From NCBI GenBank assembly GCA_046520405.1, contig JBKGHI010000016.1, forward strand, positions 1 to 64,000: a DNA stretch of 64,000 nucleotides. The letters run 5' to 3'. This document shows, one piece after another, positions 58,493 to 64,000 of this stretch (the first letter of the stretch is position 1; every line of letters starts with the position of its first letter). Both the position numbers and the translations under genes were made by a program. Source of the DNA: Myxococcus sp046520405 (lineage in GTDB: Bacteria; Myxococcota; Myxococcia; Myxococcales; Myxococcaceae). The notes under the pieces are model-generated. The model searched no databases. It was not told the DNA's origin and worked only from the letters and a program-made list of their open reading frames with translations.

Positions 58493-59097
58493 ATGCACCG
58501 CACGCTTCCCGTTTTCCTGGTTGCTGTCCTTGGTCTGGCCTCCACCGCTGGCGCGCAGGAGAACCGGCGGCCTCCGGAGCACCGCTCTCCGACGCCCGCC
58601 TGGGCGCCGCGTGGGGTGTTCCTCGGCGCCAGCCTCCAGGATGGCGTGCTGTCTTCCCAGACGAAGGTGCAGTGGCAGTTCACCTTCTACCAGGACCGCA
58701 AGGACGCCTTCGCCCTGCTGCTGGAAGGCAGCCTGTCGTGGGGGCTCGCGTTTCCGGATCCGGAGAGCGGCAAGCCGCAGAACGCGGTGCGGTCCTTCTA
58801 CCAGCACAGCCCGCAGGTGGGCGTGGGCTACCGGAACCACCTGCCCGGCCAGGTGCACTGGGGCTTCCAGGTGACGGGCGGTCCCGTCTTCTACGGCGCC
58901 GACTTCGACGGAGGCCTGGAGCAGGACCGGCGCGTCGCGGGCCTCATCGAGGGCCGCGTCCACCTGGGCTACCAGTTCGGTGACATCGCCGGCGGCTCGC
59001 TGTGGGTTATGGCGAGCCCTTTGGCTACAGGCGGCGCAGCCTTGGCCGCTTCTTCGTAGGTGGCCCGATGGTCGGGTTGTTCGTGGATTGGCGATAG
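58493..59097 (+). CDS. Outer-membrane beta-barrel-type protein with a probable 1-base frameshift near its end
   Basis: A signal peptide (MHRTLPVFLVAVLGLASTAGAQ) is followed by about 180 residues of alternating strands (FTFYQDRKDAFALLLEGSLSWGL, GVGYRNHLPGQVHWGFQVTGG) like small outer-membrane barrels. As written the frame stops at 59059 with PLATGGAALAASS. The -1 frame instead continues GYGEPFGYRRRSLGRFFV and ends GLFVDWR at 59097, a natural barrel terminus. One missing G in the TGGGTT run (59004-59006) would explain it. Intact length would be about 201 residues. Confidence 0.65.
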
Positions 59098-59144
59098 GCT
59101 TTGCGTAGAGTGTGGATGGAGAGCACCCTGTCCGCACCACGCGT

Positions 59145-59657
59145 ATGTCCGAGCCGCTCAGCGCCTACGTGTCGAGATTCCTCCGCAACCGAGAAGTCTT
59201 CGAGCGGAACCTGCCCCCCGCGTTGCTCGTCTTCACTCCGGCGACGGAGGAGACCGGCGGCGGGGACGGGGAGGAGTACCGTCTGAAGACGGTGACGAAC
59301 GCGGGGGCGCCCACGCTGGGTGCCAGCGGGCCGCTGGTGTTTCCCGTCGTGAAATCACGGACCAACGCCTTCGGGCGGGGGATTACCGTGGGGCGGACGG
59401 GCAACAACGACGTGGTCTTGGATGACGGCAGCGTGTCTCGTTTTCACGCCTGGTTCAGTCGGGAGGAAGGCCCTGCGGGCTTCCTGCTGACGGACGCGGG
59501 TTCGAAGAATGGCTCCTGGGCGGGGGGCGTCCGGCTGGTACCCCGGCGGGCCGTTCCGGTGGCGGATGGAGCCCGGTTGCGCTTTGGCCAGGTGGAGGTT
59601 GGTTTCTACACGGCCAGCGGTTTTGTGCGGATGCTGGCCGTGAGGATGGCTCCCTGA
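59145..59657 (+). CDS. FHA-domain protein
   Basis: 170 residues from ATG 59145. The C-terminal half is a forkhead-associated phosphothreonine-binding domain: GITVGRTGNNDVVLDDGSVSRFH holds the GRxxxND and SRxH motifs, followed by LLTDAGSKNGSW (the NG motif). The N-terminal 75 residues have no recognised domain; SAYVSRFLRNREVFERNLPP is helical. FHA proteins assemble Ser/Thr kinase pathways, which are abundant in myxobacteria. The neighbour is a PP2C phosphatase, so the two may act in one phospho-signalling pathway. Confidence 0.88.
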   Translation: MSEPLSAYVSRFLRNREVFERNLPPALLVFTPATEETGGGDGEEYRLKTVTNAGAPTLGASGPLVFPVVKSRTNAFGRGITVGRTGNNDVVLDDGSVSRFHAWFSREEGPAGFLLTDAGSKNGSWAGGVRLVPRRAVPVADGARLRFGQVEVGFYTASGFVRMLAVRMAP

Positions 59658-59727
59658 GCCTTGCCACGTCTTCGTGGGCCTGCGTAACGTGCGGAGTCGC
59701 CCTCTGTCACACACGGGAGTGTTCGCG

Positions 59728-61002
59728 GTGGCCTTGACCACAGAAGCTTTTGGACTGACCGACGTCGGCCGCAGGCGGCAGCACAACGAAGACGCGATGC
59801 TGGTGGATTCGGCGCTCGGTCTCTACGTGGTGGCTGACGGCATGGGCGGCCACGCGGCCGGCGAGGTCGCGAGCAACCGCGCCACGGAGGTCGTCAAGCA
59901 GCACATCTCCGCCAACCGGCACTTGTTGAAGGACCTGGGCAACAACCCGACGCCGGACAGCCGCTCCGCGGCGGCGGCGCTCGTCGAGGTGGCCGTCCAG
60001 CGCGCGTGCGCGGACATCTACCGGACGGCGATGTCGGACGCGACCAAGCGCGGCATGGGCACGACGTTCGTGTGCCTGGCGGTGGGCGGCAACAAGGGCG
60101 TCATCGGCCACGTCGGTGACAGCCGCGTCTACCTGGTGCGGCACGGCCAGTGCCACCGGCTGACGGAGGACCACACGCTGGTCGCCGCGCAGCTCAAGGC
60201 CGGCACCATCACCAAGGACCAGGCCGCCAACTCGCAGTACCGCAACGTCATCACCCGCGCGGTGGGCATCCAGGAGTCCGTCCAGGTCGACACGCTCATC
60301 GTGGACCTGGTGCCGGGCGACATGTTCATCCTCTGTTCGGACGGCCTGCATGGCTACGTGGAGGACGAGGAGGTCCTGCCGCTCATCTCCGGCATCGCGC
60401 CGGCGGACCTGCCCAAGCGCTTCATCGACGTCGCCAACGAGCGCGGCGGCAAGGACAACATCACCGCGGTGGTGGTGAAGGTCGCGGGTGAAGGCGCTAC
60501 CGTCAACGAGGAGTCGAGCGAAGCGCAGTCTCGCATGGAGGCGCTGCGCAAGATTCCGCTCTTCCGCCACCTCACCTACAAGGAGCAGACGGCGGTGCTG
60601 TCCATCGCGACCACGCGCACGTATCCGGCGGGCCGTGAAATCGTGGTGGAGGGGCAGCCGGGCGAGGAGCTCTTCGTCGTCATCCGGGGCCGGGTGGCCA
60701 TCGAGAAGAACGGCGTGGAGATCGCGGAGCTGCGAGCGGGTGGCCACTTCGGAGAGATGGGGCTCATCGACAACGCGCCGCGCTCGGCGACGGTGCGGGC
60801 CACGGAGCCCACGCGCACCATGGTCATCTCGCGGCCGGACCTGATGGGTCTGATGAAGCGGGAGTCCATCCTCGCGGTGAAGATGCTCTGGAGCTTCGTC
60901 CAGGTGCTCAGCGACCGGCTTCGCGCCACCAACTCGGAGCTCAGCGAGGCCCGGCAGGAGCTGGCCGTGGCCCAGGCGATTGCCCCCTTCGCCGAGGAGT
61001 AG
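59728..61002 (+). CDS. PP2C-type Ser/Thr phosphatase fused to a cyclic-nucleotide-binding domain
   Basis: About 424 residues from GTG 59728, chosen for the GGGAG site eight bases upstream; a GTG at 59719 is possible. The PP2C domain (about 1-245) has all metal motifs: TDVGRRRQHNEDAM, VVADGMGGHAAGE, GHVGDSRVYL, LCSDGLHGYV and GGKDNITAVVV. The second part (about 270-395) is a cNMP-binding fold: LFRHLTYKEQTAV, GEELFVVIRGRVAIEKNG, GGHFGEMGLIDNAPRSATVRA (phosphate-binding cassette, Gly-Glu and Arg present). It probably dephosphorylates Ser/Thr-kinase targets under cAMP or cGMP control; which nucleotide is unknown. Confidence 0.9.
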   Translation: MALTTEAFGLTDVGRRRQHNEDAMLVDSALGLYVVADGMGGHAAGEVASNRATEVVKQHISANRHLLKDLGNNPTPDSRSAAAALVEVAVQRACADIYRTAMSDATKRGMGTTFVCLAVGGNKGVIGHVGDSRVYLVRHGQCHRLTEDHTLVAAQLKAGTITKDQAANSQYRNVITRAVGIQESVQVDTLIVDLVPGDMFILCSDGLHGYVEDEEVLPLISGIAPADLPKRFIDVANERGGKDNITAVVVKVAGEGATVNEESSEAQSRMEALRKIPLFRHLTYKEQTAVLSIATTRTYPAGREIVVEGQPGEELFVVIRGRVAIEKNGVEIAELRAGGHFGEMGLIDNAPRSATVRATEPTRTMVISRPDLMGLMKRESILAVKMLWSFVQVLSDRLRATNSELSEARQELAVAQAIAPFAEE

Positions 61003-61013
61003 ACTCCAGCGCC

Positions 61014-61511
61014 ATGGCTCCTCGTCGACCGAAGCAGCTTCATCCGCTGTCCGACGTTCGTCAGACCCCGCAGGTACGTTCGCGCCGTTACGTTGTCGGA
61101 GGACGGCGCATGGCGAGGGCGGTGGGCGGCGACGTGGTGTTGAAGTTCGTGGGCGAGGTGGCGGACCTGCGTCAGGAGCTGAGGGCGACGCAGGGCGAGG
61201 TGGAAGGCCTCCTGATGGGCATGGGGTCCATGCGGGCCAGCATGCACACGATGCGCTCCAACATGGTGACCATGCAGTCGAACATGGTGACCATGCAGTC
61301 GACCATGGAGTCCACGATGGGCAACATAGAGACGATGATGTCGACCATGGAGTCCATGACCGAGGGGCTGCGCTCCATGTCGGAACGGATGAGTCGGATG
61401 GAGACCCATGCCGGACGCATGGCCCGGCTGCTCATCTCCGTGGCGGAAACGACCCAGGAGCGGTTCGAGCGGGTCGAGCAGCGCCTGGATGACCTCGAAG
61501 ACAAGCTGTAG
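61014..61511 (+). CDS. Methionine-rich coiled-coil protein
   Basis: 165 residues. A basic, disordered N-terminus (about 1-35) is followed by a continuous coiled coil from about residue 45. Its middle contains near-perfect seven-residue steps, SNMVTMQSNMVTMQSTME, with Met at core positions, continuing as MSTMESMTEGLRSMSERMSRM. The end ERFERVEQRLDDLEDKL is a conventional heptad. It starts 11 bases after the phosphatase stop and is likely co-transcribed. No catalytic motif was seen; a structural or oligomerisation role is inferred. Confidence 0.75.
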   Translation: MAPRRPKQLHPLSDVRQTPQVRSRRYVVGGRRMARAVGGDVVLKFVGEVADLRQELRATQGEVEGLLMGMGSMRASMHTMRSNMVTMQSNMVTMQSTMESTMGNIETMMSTMESMTEGLRSMSERMSRMETHAGRMARLLISVAETTQERFERVEQRLDDLEDKL

Positions 61512-61607
61512 GCGTGGCCCATCCGAGCGTCCTGGAAAGGACGCGTCCGGAATTTCCAGGGGGAATCGGCCGTTCCGCGCCCGGCTCCGGGCTAAGGTCC
61601 GCGCCGT

Positions 61608-64000
61608 GTGCGCATGCGCAACTGGATTGTCATAGGCGTGATGGCGGCCCTGCTGGCGGCGGGGTTGGCGTGGCTGTGGCCGGGCGCGAAGACAGGTCCC
61701 GACGCTCCCTCCTCGCACGCGTCTCAGGGCAAGGCGCTGCCGGATTTCGCCGCCGTGGACGTGGCCTCTTCCTCGGGCGAGGGGCTGGCGCTCACGGGGC
61801 GTGTTCTGGACGCCTCCGGTCGTCCCGTGGCGGGCGCGGAGGTGTTCCTGTCCGCCAGCGCCGAGCGAACGCTGCTGGGCGTCCACTGTGATGCGTGTGG
61901 GCAGCCGCTGCTGGCCTGCCGGCGCGCGAGACAGCGCTGCACACGCTGGCGTTCTTCGAGCAGCAGCAGGGATTCCTGACGCCAAGAGCCACCGTCAACA
62001 CGGACTCGGAAGGCCGCTTCCGCTTCGAGCATCTGGCTGGCGTGTCCTTCACCGTGTGGGCTCGCGCGGCGGGCATGGGCGTCGCGCTGCGTGAGCGTGC
62101 CGCGCCAGGAGACCCGGTGGAGCTGTATCTGCCGGCGCTGCGCACCCTGGTGGGGCAGGTGGTGGACGAGGCCGGGCGGCCCTTGTCCGGGGCGCGGGTC
62201 CACGGGATGTCGCGGCGGGCGCCGCTGCCCTTCGAGGCCACGAGCGGCGCGGATGGCACCTTCACCCTGACGGGCCTGGGCGAAGGGCCCTTCTACGTGC
62301 TGGCCACGGCGGAGGGCTATCTGCCCGCGGTGGAATCCCAGGTGGAAGCGGGTCCGCAGCCCGTGCGCCTGAAGCTCACGCCTTCACGCACGCTGGAGGT
62401 CCGCGTCACCCGGGATGGCGCGCCGGCGGCCGCATTGGTGCGCCTGCGCGCGGACCACCTGTCACGGGACCTGCGCACGGACGGCGCTCCGATTCGCTTC
62501 ACCGGCTTGTATCCGGATGACGTCGTGGTGACGGCGGAGGCCAAGGGCCTGGCGTCCGTGCCTCGCACGGTGACGCTGGATGCGCTCGTGACGCAGGTGA
62601 CGCTGGCGCTGGAGCCGGCGGGAAGCCTGCTCGTCACCGTGGTGGATGAGGACGGCCAGCCCGTGCCGGAGCCGGAGTTGCTGCTGCGCATGCCAACGGG
62701 CGAGCTGGTGCGCCAGGAGCGCGGTGGCACCGACGCGCTGGTGACGCTGGGGCCCCTGGCGGTGGGGAACTACGTGCTGACCGGTCAGGCCCAGGGCTTC
62801 CGCGATGCGCAGCTTCCCGCGCGCGTGACGCAGGGGGAGACGGCGCTCGAACTGGAGATGGAGCGCGCCACCGTCATCAGCGGGCAGGTGCTGGACGTGT
62901 ATGGCCGGCCCGCGCCGGGCGTGTCCGTGCTGGTGCAGCCCACGGGGGCTTCGACCCTGGCGGACGCGGAAGGGCGCTTCGAGGCGCAGGTGCCCACGGC
63001 GGGCCTGTATGAACTGCATGCGCACCACTCGGAGTGGGGCGGTGGCCAGTTGAAGGTGACGGCGCCGGCCACCGACGTGCAACTGGCGCTGGAGCCACGG
63101 GCGTCGCTGGAAGTGACGGTGTCCGCGGAGGGCCGCCGCGTGGAGGGCGCGGACGTGGTGCTGTGGGTGGAGCAGCAGGGCATCTTCCGGAGTGACCGGC
63201 CGTCCGGTTCGGATGGCATGGTGCCCATGCGTGGGATGCCAGAGGGCACGTATTCGATGATGGCGTCCCACCCGGACTACCAGCCGTCGGAGCGCCGGGA
63301 AGTGACGCTGACGGACGGGCAGACGCTGAAGCTGGAGGCGGAGCTGAAGCCCGGCGCGCCGCTGCGTGGCGAGGTGGTGGACGGGAAGAACGCGCCGGTG
63401 GCGGGCGCCACGCTGGTGGTGGTGCCGCGCGGCGCGGAGCCGGTGCAATCCGACGCGAGCGGCCGCTTCGAATTCCGCGCCCTGCGTCCGGACCGGGGCT
63501 ACCGGCTGGAGGTTCGGCACCCGGGGTATGACCAGGTGGAGCGCGCGGAGGGCAAGGCCGGTGGGCCACCGGTGCGGGTGGTGCTCAAGAAGCGCGAAGT
63601 CTATCGCGGGCGCGTCATGGGCGATGACGGTGAGCCGGTGCGGCGCTTCCGGATGGACGAGCACGATGTGAATGCACCCGACGGCCGCTTCGAGCTGCCG
63701 CTGCCCACGGCGGGAGAGCGCGTCATCGCGGCGGTGGACGCGGCGGGTTACGAGCCGTTGATGGTGGACCGGCCGGCGACGCCGGACCTGGGAGACCTGG
63801 TGCTGGAGAAGCTGCCGAGCGTCTCCGGCCGCGTCATCGACGAGGGCGGTGGGCCGGTGGCGGATGCCGTGGTGACGTGCGACGTCTGTGACGACTCCGT
63901 GCTCTCGGGGCCGGACGGCACCTTCACGGTGGCCAGCCCGCCGTACGTGACGCGTTACACGCTCTCCGCGCGCAAGGGGCGGCTGAGCGCCACCCAGTCC
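61608..64000 (+). CDS. Carboxypeptidase-regulatory-like repeat protein, N-terminal part, with a probable 1-base frameshift
   Basis: Begins with an N-terminal anchor or signal (RNWIVIGVMAALLAAGLAWLW) from GTG 61608 or ATG 61614 and runs off the window. Many CarboxypepD_reg-like beta-sandwich repeats follow, recognised by 'GxVxDxxGxPVxGAxV': LTGRVLDASGRPVAGAEVFL, LVGQVVDEAGRPLSGARVH, ISGQVLDVYGRPAPGVSVLV, LRGEVVDGKNAPVAGATLVV, VSGRVIDEGGGPVADAVV. As written the first frame stops at 61979. The -1 frame resumes at LPARETALHTLAFFEQQQ and stays open to the end, so one C is probably missing near TGCCGG (61917-61922). It is probably a cell-surface or periplasmic repeat protein. Confidence 0.75.

Overview
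The window looks like a chromosome segment from a myxobacterium close to Myxococcus or Corallococcus. The evidence is high GC with strong third-position GC bias, many lipoproteins, a PP2C phosphatase fused to a cyclic-nucleotide-binding domain, FHA and carboxypeptidase-regulatory-like proteins, and a very large hybrid PKS/NRPS locus. The genus is inferred from gene content only.

1-5.8 kb is housekeeping: a quinone oxidoreductase (partial), YacG, a CpsB-like PHP phosphatase, a flippase-like membrane protein, two lipoproteins, a ribbon-helix-helix (RHH) gene pair with a likely autoregulatory operator, a GDT1/UPF0016 cation exporter behind a yybP-ykoY (manganese) riboswitch, and a VOC protein. 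An elongator tRNA-Met follows at 5.8 kb. Next to it lies decayed, mobile-element-like DNA up to about 7.0 kb.

7.0-17.7 kb is a self-contained peptide-export locus: HlyD-type adaptor, C39-peptidase ABC transporter (now in three reading frames), a second ABC transporter, an outer-membrane factor, an unrecognised 582-residue protein and an APH-type kinase. The genes are tightly packed. Divergent from them is a 14-codon ORF with a good -35 box, a perfect Shine-Dalgarno sequence and a terminator. This is the best candidate for something undescribed.

17.7-23.7 kb holds a cyclophilin, a degenerate stretch with transposase and histidine-kinase remnants, a divergent NmrA-like/LysR pair, an AsmA-like protein and a YnfA-like membrane protein.

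23.7-57.0 kb, all on the minus strand, is one operon for a lipopeptide assembly line. In transcription order it has ACP-KS-AT-ACP-aminotransferase-C-A-PCP; TubC docking-C-A-PCP; a four-module NRPS with one epimerase; C-A-PCP-TE; an MFS exporter; and a fatty acyl-AMP ligase. The logic is that of iturin/mycosubtilin synthetases: a fatty acid is activated, extended by malonate, aminated at the beta carbon, then joined to seven amino acids and released by the TE. Adenylation codes read by eye suggest X-Gly-Thr-Asn-D-aromatic-(Orn-like)-(Orn-like). A divergent arginine-deiminase/amidinotransferase-fold gene lies at the operon head.

57.2-64 kb returns to chromosomal genes: a small conserved protein, an outer-membrane-type protein, FHA, PP2C-cNMP, a methionine-rich coiled coil and a multi-repeat carboxypeptidase-regulatory-like protein that runs off the end. 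Three loci carry apparent single-base frameshifts in G/C runs; sequencing or assembly error is a real possibility for all of them.
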